Positions 33,421 to 44,519 of a stretch of DNA of 64,000 nucleotides are shown piece after piece. The stretch comes from Sipunculus nudus (taxonomy: Eukaryota > Annelida > Sipuncula > Golfingiida > Sipunculidae). The translations under genes were made by a program, and so were the position numbers. How positions within the stretch are numbered: the stretch's first letter is position 1; every line of letters begins with the position of its first letter. A model generated the notes under the pieces. It was not told the DNA's origin and made no database searches. It saw only the letters and a program-made list of their open reading frames with translations. The DNA lies in the NCBI GenBank assembly GCA_026874595.1, contig CM049315.1:71527416-71591415 (forward strand). Direction: 5' to 3'.

Positions 33421-34021
33421 CTTTTTCAGCATGTATTAAAATGCTATTTAAAATGTTAAATTAATAAACTTTGACCGAAACATCAACAAAGTAAGCTGGG
33501 ACAAGAGAATAAGAAATGTTCTTTTTACAATGTATTTATATACTTAACACACAAACTTAGTTCTTTGGTTTGGGATTTTCTCAAATTATTTTTTGTTTAT
33601 ATTAAACGTACCTATTTACATACCAAGTATATTTACTAAACACATATAGTGTTTAATGCTTTATACACATAGCTTGATCTTTTTCTCCTTAAAATACGAT
33701 AGTATCTGCTAATACTTCATTCAAAACCGTCGGAGTATTCCTGTACACAAGTGGTTATATATATATAGGTTAGCGAGGTCAGTGGTACAAATGTAAACAT
33801 TGCGCGCACGCCACCTGGCGGCCAAACCACGCTAGTTTACAAATCAAGATTTTTTTTCAAGCATCCAAACAGTGGTTCTTTTTTTATCTTCCATATCATT
33901 TCTCCTTGTTTGGGAGTAGTGCACGCGCAAGATCAGGCCTCTAGTTATGGTCTACAGTCTTGTTATGCTAAACAGACACACGTGGACTGTGATGCAAATG
34001 TTTATGTACCTTAACAGTTTT

Positions 34022-34022
34022 C

Positions 34023-34093
<71 letters not shown>

Positions 34094-34178
34094 CAATCAT
34101 ACCATGATGAGTGCAGCACGTTGCACGAAAGTACGTAGTAGTAAAAATGTCTGAAAAAATTTTATTCGTCTATTTGTA

Positions 34179-34244
<66 letters not shown>

Positions 34245-34245
34245 T
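34022..34245. repeat. (TA)n tracts and a (GA)n tract
   Basis: TA tracts at 34022-34092 and 34183-34220, the second running directly into about 12 GA units. They bracket a 90-bp unique segment. Apparent YIYIY frames here are artefacts. Confidence 0.9.
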
Positions 34246-34381
34246 AATGATGACCTATATGGCATTCATACACAATTGTATTTTCTTCCAAAATCATTTC
34301 AAATAAAATAATATTAATATTTAATTTTAACATTTGCCAAATGAACATATTATTCCTACTTTTTAACTATTTATTATTTAG

Positions 34382-34441
34382 GTGTACGTCCGAGAGATCA
34401 TTAAGCAGTTAGCTGGACGAGCAGTAGGAGACACCAACTAA
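34382..34441 (+). CDS. Candidate terminal exon of an unidentified gene
   Basis: After an acceptor (TTATTTAG) the frame reads VYVREIIKQLAGRAVGDTN then TAA, and an AATAAA follows at 34631. Base composition is less AT-rich than the flanks and the residues look like a real amphipathic C-terminus. No upstream exons were identified, so the family is unknown and the call rests on these three signals. Confidence 0.4.
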   Translation: MYVREIIKQLAGRAVGDTN

Positions 34442-34649
34442 GTTCAGATTCTTTGAGAGTTAGTAATTTTAAAATTACTTGAAAATGGGCCACGTCAGAA
34501 AAGTTCGATGTACTTTAAAGGGATTTTATATGTGCTGTTAAAACAACCTTAATGTTGACTTCCTCTATACCGATCCAATATTATAATCCCAACAATTTTG
34601 TTATTGTTTTATTATCTTTATAAAAATTGTAATAAATTAATATAATAAA

Positions 34650-36495
34650 AAAGAAATGCAAAAACCTTTAACTACAATCAAGGCGTTTGTTTTTTGTATA
34701 AGACACATGTCATTTTGTTATCTTGTGCACTAAATCAAAATTGTTCTTGATCACGATTTAAGAGTAACTAGCATTAGTTAAGCAGGTATAAAATGCTTTA
34801 GTTTTTGTCAGGAGTTATTTGGTATAAACATGATAAAAAATGGGCTCCAATCAAAGATGTACATTCCGCCGCTGCATCTGACATTGCATTTAATGACAAA
34901 CCAATCAGATTTTATAAAATATAAGAATAGTTCTATTCTTCATTCTTCATTTCATAGTTTGCATTATATTCGGATTGTACAAGCTGGGTGCTCATTGTCT
35001 ACAGATCACTATTTTCATAAAAAAAGAATGTTGCACCGGCGATCTTGTTCGGACGGATAAAACGCCTATATTGCCATTGTGCCATCACAAGTCATTTAAG
35101 GATAATGAAAAAAAGCGACAAGAATCTAATAATAAAAAGCATTTAACTTTACCATTGTTATATTTACACTTTACCATTGGTTTTACCATAGTTTCTGTTA
35201 AGATATGTCCGGTTTTTGTTATTGTACTGGTATAACCTGAATTTCTTCGGTTTCATATTCCCATAAATGTACAATTTTAAATTGGCCCACCTAACAAAAT
35301 CGTTTTAAAAGAAGACCTTCAGAGGGGAAGGGGTAAAGATGGGATGGAAGAACATCTGTAAACATGTACGATAACATTATGACTAATGATGAAACTTTTT
35401 TTGTTATGATTTGATATTTAATTTCAAGTTAGTTTCCTTCAACCGGACTTTTCCAAAACTTATTTTCTAAGGTCTCTTTGTTTTGTTTTGTTTTCAAAAC
35501 ACACTCCCTAATGAATTCTTCAGCAAAACATGCATTTCATTCAATGTTAATGTCATTCTACTGTCAAAGTCTGTGAATATTTGTCTTCTGTGAACTACCT
35601 GATGAGCACAGCTTACAAAAGATTATCAATAAACAGTGAAATAGCTACTCCACAGAAGGTCTAATTGCTCCAAAATGATATGCTATTGCCCGTACAAAGC
35701 TAAGGTTATATGATCATAATTATTATTATTATTATCATTATTACTTTTATCATTATCTGGAACTAAATCCAGTCAAAGTTGTCCCTTTTGTCTGTTATTT
35801 ATTCTTTACAAAATATGTAAAAAATAGTCATCCTCCTAAAACTTTTATAAATTATTTCTTGGATCATGACCAAAACATAAAAATACTCCTTAAATTGCTT
35901 AGGAACCTTTTGATACTTTGGATAAACTAACCGTAAGAGATGGGTTTCTATAGCTTCACTATCAGTGATGTTTGTGATGTAATAATCGAACAATAGGATG
36001 ACGCAATAGCAAAATCATATTAAATGAAAGATTAACAGGGCCATTTTCATATGTTCTGTATAAATGAAGCAAATATTCAGTCACTGGTTAAAACAAAGGA
36101 AAGCGGAGTCATACTGCATGTGTACGATACAGGTTGCCTGAAATCAGCAAGTGGTCCGCCATATGTACATTGCACAAACTACCCCAGGGCACTTGTTGTC
36201 CCTATATGATTTTTTAAATGAACATATCAATGACATTTTGTAGAACAATATACCGGTGGACATACAACAGCTGATTAATTAGCTATAGTCTGGAGGACCT
36301 TGATGCGGATCCATGTGTTGGCGGAGGTATGCGCTCTACGGGTGCACTCTAATAATGGAATAAACGTCTTAACCCAGTCGTTGTGTGTCTAGTCTAAGTT
36401 ATTGTGATGTAAAATATCTTACTAATCATTCTGAGGTGTTTTGTTGCAAAATATCCCTCTGTAGTAAATATTTATATATATTGGCCCTAATTTTT
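34650..36495. other. No gene seen
   Basis: AT-rich, with an (ATT)n-like tract near 35715. Nothing recognised. Confidence 0.4.
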
Positions 36496-36499
36496 TGCT

Positions 36500-36680
36500 C
36501 TAAAATCAAATTTTACCTGAAAAAATAACAAAACCACAATAGAAAAATTGGCACCATATTTTTTTGTAAAGGTTAAGGTCTTAGGATCACAAAAATGTGG
36601 GGTCTCCACTTTTTACAGCCAAAATTTACTCGGTGACATATGCCCCTACACTATTTACCGAGATTTCTGTACGGAATCTC
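36500..36680 (-). repeat. Dispersed repeat D, inverted copy
   Basis: Reverse-complement partner of 33250-33420, 3.1 kb away. Confidence 0.6.
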
Positions 36681-36689
36681 TTAGGCTAC

Positions 36690-38415
36690 GCCTATTAATG
36701 ATGTATTTTAAGTTTTAATTTGATATATTTAAAGTTAACACTCCATAACACGATTATGCAGCCATACTATCATTAATTTAATACAGATTAAAAGAAATGA
36801 AAACATCCGTCCTGATAAGCTGTAAAGCAAATTTGCACGTGTATTTCGCGACGGGAACAGTTTCCGCGCTCCTAACATTCACGTTTCAGGTCTACAGAGA
36901 GATAATTACGAAGATTACTACGAAAAGGAATATATTTGTTATTATAAAAGAAATAACTTTTCTGTTTGCATTTGCATTTCCAAGTATGTAGTATGTATAT
37001 ATTTCGGGCGAATGACTTCAACGGGTATATGTAATAGTTGCTTCATCATACATGTATTTTATCATACTAAAAATATACTACTTAACACAGGAATAAACTA
37101 TATATATATATATATATATAGTATATGGTAAATGTGTTGCCGTTTGTAAAGTGACTGCCGTCATGGTATACAGAATCTGTATATACTATTTTCACCTTCT
37201 TTATAATATTGTAGATGACATGGGTCATTTTATGTTAGAATGTCCGTCATACAATGATTAACGTATAACATATATTTAAACAAATATTAAATTGGATCAT
37301 TTCGAATTAAGCAGATTTATTTAATATAGATTTATAAAGAGACAGGAAACGTTACGGAAACGGAAAAATTAATATTTATAGGATATATTCGTTTTCTTTA
37401 CTGGATTTTCATAGAGAGATGAGCTAGTATGTAGTGTTACTTTATTTTAGTTTAAATGCATACAGTTATATGTATGGTTATGATTCATTTGCTATGTTAA
37501 AAAGGAATAATGCTTTTTATATCTGGGACTTTTGCCCTGGGCCTTTATTCCGGGATAATTTCTTTCTTTCTTTCTTACATGGTATTATTCAAACCGACTG
37601 GGTTTGTGGTGAAGCAGTCTGCTGTTGGACATTGGGAACATCTGAGGGAATACGAGATCTCACACCCACCCAGGAAATTTAAGCGGCCCGATGGAGCATA
37701 ACACCCGATTTAACCTCAATTGTCTTTGTGGAAATACCTGTTCAGTTTCTATGGCTCCAATCAACATTCCCACAATCCTCACTTTGATTATTAATGCTGG
37801 GACAGCACGTGAGGCTAACACTCAAAATGGTATGTTCTACATATAGTCCCCAAGGAATTATATACAGTTGAGAAGCAAATCTATATCATTAATCCATGAC
37901 GAAAATATACCACAGACAGTAATCAAAACTCCGATTAAAACATTAAATCCTCTTTATTTGGAATTTATATGTACGAATTACCATACTTTCGGTTTGAGGC
38001 AACTTACAGCTTTTGCGGACATAATTTTAGTTTGCATAACCGTTACTGTATCCAAATCGATGGATCGAGCAATCTGTACAAGTCTAGCAAGATCTGGCGT
38101 AAATCATTCTTAACAACACCATTTAATATAGTGCCAATCAATTGATTTGTTAGATTTCATGTTTTACCTATACCTATATTCAAATATCAAATTAAAGTTT
38201 ATAGCAGCATACAGGGTATGATCTCATATATAAATATGTTTAGATAGGCCCATATCTATTTCCAAGAAATACTGACTCAGTGTTCAGTACCTGCGATCAC
38301 ATGCAATCAGGACGGTCGTCGTTTGAATCTCAACTGAAAACTTTCATATGAAAACTCATTTGTTAAGACAGTGTTACGGATATTATGGCCTATGAACTTA
38401 TGTGATATGGATTCA
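36690..38415. other. No certain gene
   Basis: Apart from the small membrane frame at 37510, only AT-rich DNA with a short TA tract (37100-37121). At 36888 an acceptor-like TTTCAG precedes VYREIITKITTKRN, similar in look to the candidate exon at 34382. Confidence 0.35.
37510..37701 (+). CDS. Possible small membrane protein ORF
   Basis: A 63-codon frame starting near 37510. It has one hydrophobic segment (GLYSGIISFFLSYMVLF, about residues 12-28) followed by a charged tail (AVGHWEHLREYEISHPPRKF). The single-helix topology is clear, but the start codon, conservation and transcription are not shown, and no family is recognised. It could be chance or one exon of a larger gene. Confidence 0.2.
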   Translation: MLFISGTFALGLYSGIISFFLSYMVLFKPTGFVVKQSAVGHWEHLREYEISHPPRKFKRPDGA

Positions 38416-38418
38416 CTA

Positions 38419-41400
38419 ACAAGTGACCAATGGGTCATGACGCTCAGCTGCCAAGCATGACCTGCGACATCATGGGCTGCGATTCACAACTAGTAAAATT
38501 GTTGCAGAACCTATATGCCAATTTTGTTTAAACTTTCTACATTGCCATAAATTCTTATCATGTATGTCTGGTTAAAACATTGCGAACTAGATATTTCTTG
38601 GCACCGCAGGTGCCAGAGTATCCCCAGACATAGTAGGCCCCCCTTTAAGAATAGGCCCCCATTTTTAGCAGCATATACTGACACTTGGAAAGCAATTATT
38701 GTTTCTTCCATCTATCAATCCACAATCTATTTGTAGATGTTGGTCCTGTGACCTCGACCTTTGACCTCACGACCCAAAAATCAATTTGGGTCTTGCTTTT
38801 TCAATGGGACATATATAAGTCAAGTTTGAAATCTATACATCAATAAAAGCAGGAATTATCATCCAGAAACTAATTTTTGGACAGATGGCTCCTGTGACTT
38901 TCACCTTTGACCTTGTGACCTCAAAATTGATAGGGGTCTTCCACTCTTGGCAGGTGATCTATATGTGCAAAATGAAAGGTCTGAGATGAAATATTTGGCT
39001 GAAAATGCATCCACTATCTTTTTAAAGATGTGTCCTGTGACCTTGACCTTTGACCTCATGACCCCAAAATCAATTGGAGTCTTGCTTTTTCAATGGGACA
39101 TATATAAGTCAAGTTTGAAATCAATACATCAATAAAAGCAGGAATTATCATCCAAAAACTAATTTTTTGACATTTAGCTCCTGTGGCCTTGACCTTTGTT
39201 CTTGTGACCCCAAAATTAATATGGATCATCCACTATTGGCAAGTGAGCTATATATTCAAGATGAAAGACCTTGAAAGTTTGGCTTAAAATGCATCCACAG
39301 TATCTTGTAAGATGCAAGTCCAGTGACCTTGACCTTAGACCTTATGACCCTAGAACCTATAGGGTTCTTACTTTAGTAGTGGGCCATACATAAGTCACGT
39401 TTGAAATCCATATGGCTATCAACACTGGAGATATCATAAGAGGTGTGTGATTTTCACCAAATATGGACACATTAAAGGTCAAGGCCACTCTCATGGTAAA
39501 AGTCATGACCCAAATGTAAACAGACCTCATCCCATAGCCCATCTCTCTACATGTGCATAATATGAAAGAAATCTGTCCATTAGTTTTTGACTTATAATGC
39601 TTACAGTACTGTCAAGTGGCAATTATGGGGGTATTAAAAGGCGTAAAAACAAGAAAAGGATAATAGGTGGCGCCACCAGTTTCCGGTATATCACAAGGCT
39701 ATCCAAGATCTTCGGTCACCTTAATTTTTAGACCAGTCCATGCAAGCTTACTTGAGATATTTAAGAATTTGTATTATTTTCAGCAATAATGGACCTATTC
39801 AAGGTCAAGGTCATTCTCCTAGCATAGGTCATGACCCCATTTTAAATAGGCTTCGTCCCCTTACCTATATCTATACAAATGTAAAGTTTGAAAAAAATCA
39901 GTGAAATATTTTTTGAGTTATCCCACTCACAAGGTTTTTCTGCGGAGGCGGCGGGGGGACCGTCATGAAACCATAGTATCCCGACTTTGTCTGGGGATAC
40001 AATGATGGTCTGAGGCAAAATGTATGGTTGTTGAGCTATCAGGAACTAATCCCACAGCTTGCTCGATACTTGTCAGTCTCAAAAGGAATACCACACAGGC
40101 CACATTTAAGATCAAAATATAGCAAAAGATCAAGGAAATCCATGCAAGAAGTATTGTGAAACGGGTGCTTCCATATTAATTTCAATACAAGCCAACTGTA
40201 CTGAGCTTTCATAAATGATGGTCATATTTATTAAGAAATCTTTGACCCAATGCAAGATAACATTAACATACATCCCACTGCATTCACTTTAATAGTTCTT
40301 GAGGCAATATGTTCTAAAGGAATTTAAAGATGGCTTCCTGGTGGCCATATTGGATTTATGACAGGCCGGAAATTGAACAACAAACATCCTCTAAAAGGGA
40401 CCAAACATCATAAAAAATCACAGAAACTGCCCTGGCAAAAGGATTTCTAATATGGTTACCTGGCAGACATAATGGTTTTCTGACAAGTCTGACATTTGAT
40501 ATCACACATCCGCCAATAAGACACTTAACTTGTAGCAATTGCTTCAAAGAATGTAACAGTTATGAATGTCCAAAACAATTCAAAAGGTATGATCAGGTTG
40601 GAGAGCTCTCATATCAGATTTATGAACATGCAAATGTAAAAAGTGCAAGTCCAATTTGTTTTAATTATCAGCTTGCTATTCAATGGGGTCAGCAGGGTAG
40701 GTAAACTGCAAAACCTAAAAGAAAAGAAATGCAGAAAGCATCACTAAGAGTCTTGTAATCAAATAAAGCCATCCTAAATCCAGGTAAAGACCCACATATT
40801 ATCAGAACAAACACTTGCTGGTATATCTGATGATTTGTATAATAATATTCAGATATCTAGAAAACTAAGTTTATTGCTATGATTCCATGACATAAACTGC
40901 AAAATGTTCCCATCATTTTATAAATCAGTAGCTAAACCTTAACACTTAACTCTCATAGTCTTAATGCCTGGCCAAAGCATTCCGGCAACAGTGTTTTTGT
41001 TATGCACTAATGATATATCCTTATCACTCCATGAGCTGATACAAAAGGGAGTCATATATCACAAGGGTCACTGACAATTATGAGCACATAAAGTGAGATG
41101 TACCAGTTGTGAGTGCCATGGTTATATATACAAGAAAACAAGAAAAATAGAGATGGTCTACAAAATAAGTTATTGTGAACATCCCTGACCTATGACCTTG
41201 GCCTTTTGCCCACATATCAACTGGATTCTTTCTTAATGATGGGTAACTACTTACCACTTACATCTGGCCGGGTGTAATTACTTGGCAACCAATGAGTGAA
41301 TAACTTAGACCTGCAACCTTTAACCTCCTGATCAGCTGACCTCAAAATCAATTAATTATTTCTTCATGCAAAAATACCCATAAATATGAAGTTTGAATCA

Positions 41401-42258
41401 AATTCAGTGATGCATAGATGTGGCATATGTGAAAAACTGAAGGTTTGGGTTGAACAGTTTCACTTGAAATATGTTCACAAGCATTTAGAACAATATTGTG
41501 ACCTTGACCTTTGACCTTTTGAACTCAACATCAATAGGCTTCTTCTATAATTGATAAGCAAGCCATATATGACAGATGGACAGTATAGATTGAAAAGTTT
41601 GCCTTAAAATGACTCCACGCAAGAAGAGGGTGCTGTAAACTTGACCTTTGACCTCATAATCAACAGGTCTTTTCCCCTGTTGGCAGAGAAGCGATATCAG
41701 TGCTGAAAGGTTTGCAATGAAAAGTCTAGCTTGAAATGTGTCCACAACCTTTTCAAAGAAGTGGATCCTGTGACCCTGACATTTGACCTTGTGACCTCAA
41801 CATCTATAGGATTCTTCTCCCACTTAGTAGGTGAGCTATATGTGAAAGATCAAAGAATTGGGATGAAAGGTTTGGCTTAAAATGCATCCTGAGGTTTTTC
41901 AAAGAAGTTGGTTCTGTGACCTTGACCTTTGACCTTGTGACCTCAAAATAAATATGGTTCTTCCCCTGTTGGTAGGTGAGCTGTATGTGAAAGATGGAAG
42001 GTTTGGGATGAAAATTTTGGCTAAAAGAATTATTTCTGGGGGGTGCAAACACACCCCATAACTTCGAGAATATAGGTCGCAGTGACCTAATTTCAGGTTT
42101 GCAAGGAACCTCTTTTTAGAACCTCTAAGACTGCATAGGGTTCATGGCCCTAGCCCCTACGGTTACGATTTGTGCCCTGCTAACGGACGGACGTAAGGAC
42201 GCCGGACAAAGACCCATCGCTATAGCCCAGCATGACTGAAAGTCAGCTGAGCTAAAAA
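38419..42258 (+). mobile_element. Repeat family B, copy 2 (interrupted by family A)
   Basis: Same ends and interior as 20988-23426, in the same orientation, 17.4 kb away. It is split at 38587-40000 by a family A copy; without that insert it is 2.43 kb. The shared part differs from copy 1 by scattered substitutions and small indels. DR1-type units occur near 41497, 41638, 41770 and 41918. Confidence 0.65.
38587..40000 (+). mobile_element. Repeat family A, copy 2 (nested in B)
   Basis: Starts CTAGATATTTCTTGGCACC with a hairpin GGCACCGCAGGTGCC, then GTATCCCCAGACATAGT. It ends ACTTTGTCTGGGGATAC, the inverse of that sequence at 16 of 17 positions. The interior contains ~140-bp units around TGACCTTGACCTTTGACCTC (near 38744, 38890, 39040, 39182). 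Copy 1 of family B has no insert at the equivalent point, giving an empty site. Confidence 0.65.
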
Positions 42259-42259
42259 T

Positions 42260-43415
42260 CCAGTATTTTTGTTTTAAGCTAAACATTTTTTTTTTATTTA
42301 TGCTAATTTATAATATTATTTCAGTTGTCGTATTTTCACTGGGCACCATTTCTGGTGGACATTACGTTTTTTTTTTCAAATAATTCATTATTATTATTAT
42401 TATTATTATTAAAATAAATTATAATTATTATTATTTGTGTAAATAATGCAGAGCGGGTGAAATGTCCAAAATGTTACGCCCGTCCTAACATTGACCAAGG
42501 TGTATATGGACACCCGTCCTGTTACAAGAAATACGACACACCTCTCTCCTGGCCCGTGGCATGATCCCCCTGTCAAAGCATGTCCGCCGATCTTGTCAGT
42601 TTGGAATTACTTGAACAATCAGATCATCTGCATTTGGTGTTTTATACGGGGAGAAAGCACTGGTATGATCCACACTCTATATTTAAAGCTACCTTTTAAC
42701 CTATCGTTTCTGCAGAGTTTGTGATATCTGGCTTACTCTGAACATGTATGTCAATGAACTCTAGGTAATTCCAGTCAGCCTCTGTGTTGGATGCATGAGC
42801 TTGTACAAAGCAATGTTGACAAACAAAAACAAACATGTCACAAAGACGTGGATATATATCAACAAAACAACCGCCTGTGTGTGGTGGCGTCGTCGTTTTC
42901 TGGTCTATTATTATAAATAGGTTCAAGGGATTATCTTTAGTGAACAGAGGTCATATATATCAGAATATCTCCCTTTAAATATCCACTTGACTGCGATTTT
43001 AGCTGCATGGGATAAATCATTTTTGCGCATATGCCTCTGCTTTTTAAACATATACAACTTTCACGTGGAACAGCTTGACGATACTTGGGATGAGTGTTTT
43101 TTTTTTGGTGAATTTAATTTGTTTTTACAGGCATGCAGTATCCCCCCCCCCCGAAAAAAATGTTAACACTTATTCCCAGCCAAGTTTTTGTAATCATAAG
43201 GTCTTAAATTTAAACACCAATAAAAAAAGATGTCCAAGGTTCGCCGCACTGTTGTACCTCAGGATCCGAAGGAAAGTAGATGTTGACTATAACTAGAAAT
43301 TTCGAAAAAAAGTTTGAAAACTTGGCACCAAACAATAAATGGGAAAATTTCAAGTTCCAGAACTACCTTGTCATAAATGTAGACACTTTGACATGGGATG
43401 ATCAATACGTCAATA
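42260..43415. other. No gene seen
   Basis: (ATT)n tracts at 42386-42410 and homopolymers near 43095 and 43145. Open frames show no motifs. Confidence 0.4.
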
Positions 43416-43417
43416 CA

Positions 43418-43680
43418 CTCTAAGGAAAAAGGGTTTCAGCTGAACCCAACAGGGTTCTTCAATGTGGCGAACCTCTTAAGGTTCCAGCTGGAACCTTAAA
43501 ATCGGGGTTCTTTTTGGAATCTCCCGAGGGTTCTTTTATGGAACCTGTAAGGTTCCATATAGAACCTCTTAAGATGTTCTAAAAGAAACCCTCCAAGGTT
43601 CTTCACGATGACTTGAGTGGGGCACCTTGAGAGGTTCTTGGTGGAACCCATGAGTAAGGTTCTGTATAGAAACTTCAGTG
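43418..43680. mobile_element. MITE-like element of GGTTCC palindromes
   Basis: About 262 bp made almost entirely of GGTTC and GAACC words, e.g. AAGGTTCCATATAGAACC and GGTTCCAGCTGGAACC. Outer ends CACTCTAAGG and, inverted, CACTGAAGTT. The words form many alternative hairpins. Short elements of this appearance occur in fish and invertebrate genomes. No coding capacity. Confidence 0.5.
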
Positions 43681-43689
43681 CATTTTCAT

Positions 43690-44485
43690 TTTAGAAAACA
43701 GTCCATGATATCATATCTATATTTAGGATAATTAATCACGTCATATGTCAATATTTAAGGGAAACCGTTTTGATAGATAATATGAAAAAATAAAAAAAGC
43801 ATTTCTCATAGAAAGTAGACTCATTGCTGAAAAATCATATAATACTTGTATCTTGTCAATATGACGAACCTCCCCCCCCCCCCCGCCCCTTGAAAAAAAC
43901 ACGTCTTTAAAAAAAAACATTCTTTATTTAGTTGTTAAAAATCCACCTGTGAAAAATTCGTAACAGCCAAAAAGCATTATTATATGTTATCACCTAAATA
44001 ATATTACTGGGCATATGCGATACAGAGTTCATGAACACCTCACTCAATTCCTAGTCGTTTCTCTAAATAAATATTTCTAAATTAAAAAATCTTGGAATCG
44101 TTCAGCGTAGTCATTGATACCTCAAGTAGATGTTATGTTTCGCCTGTAAGAATTTCAGGTTTTTCTTTTTATAGATACTAACGATGATACTGCATACTTC
44201 GCCCTCTCTTTCTTACCCGCACAGACAAAAATCCCTACAAGAATGAACATCTAAGGTGCCAGCAAGTGCACTGTTCTTTGTGGGTTTAATAGCTGGTGTA
44301 CGTCAAGAATATATTTTTGATTAATTGTTTGTTCTTAGGTATATGTTTATCTGTTGTGATTCCAGGTCCCTTTGTGTAGTAAATCCGATTCTTAAATTGA
44401 TACTTGTCTGTTTTACAAAACAAATTTATATGAAGTCGTAGCAAGATATAATCCACAGGTGATGCTCAGTGTCTTATACGATGTT
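43690..44485. other. No gene seen
   Basis: AT-rich spacer with C and A homopolymers near 43870-43915. It ends at the truncated LINE. Confidence 0.4.
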
Positions 44486-44519
44486 TGTATGGCTAGTACA
44501 GCGGTTACGCCTTAATGAG

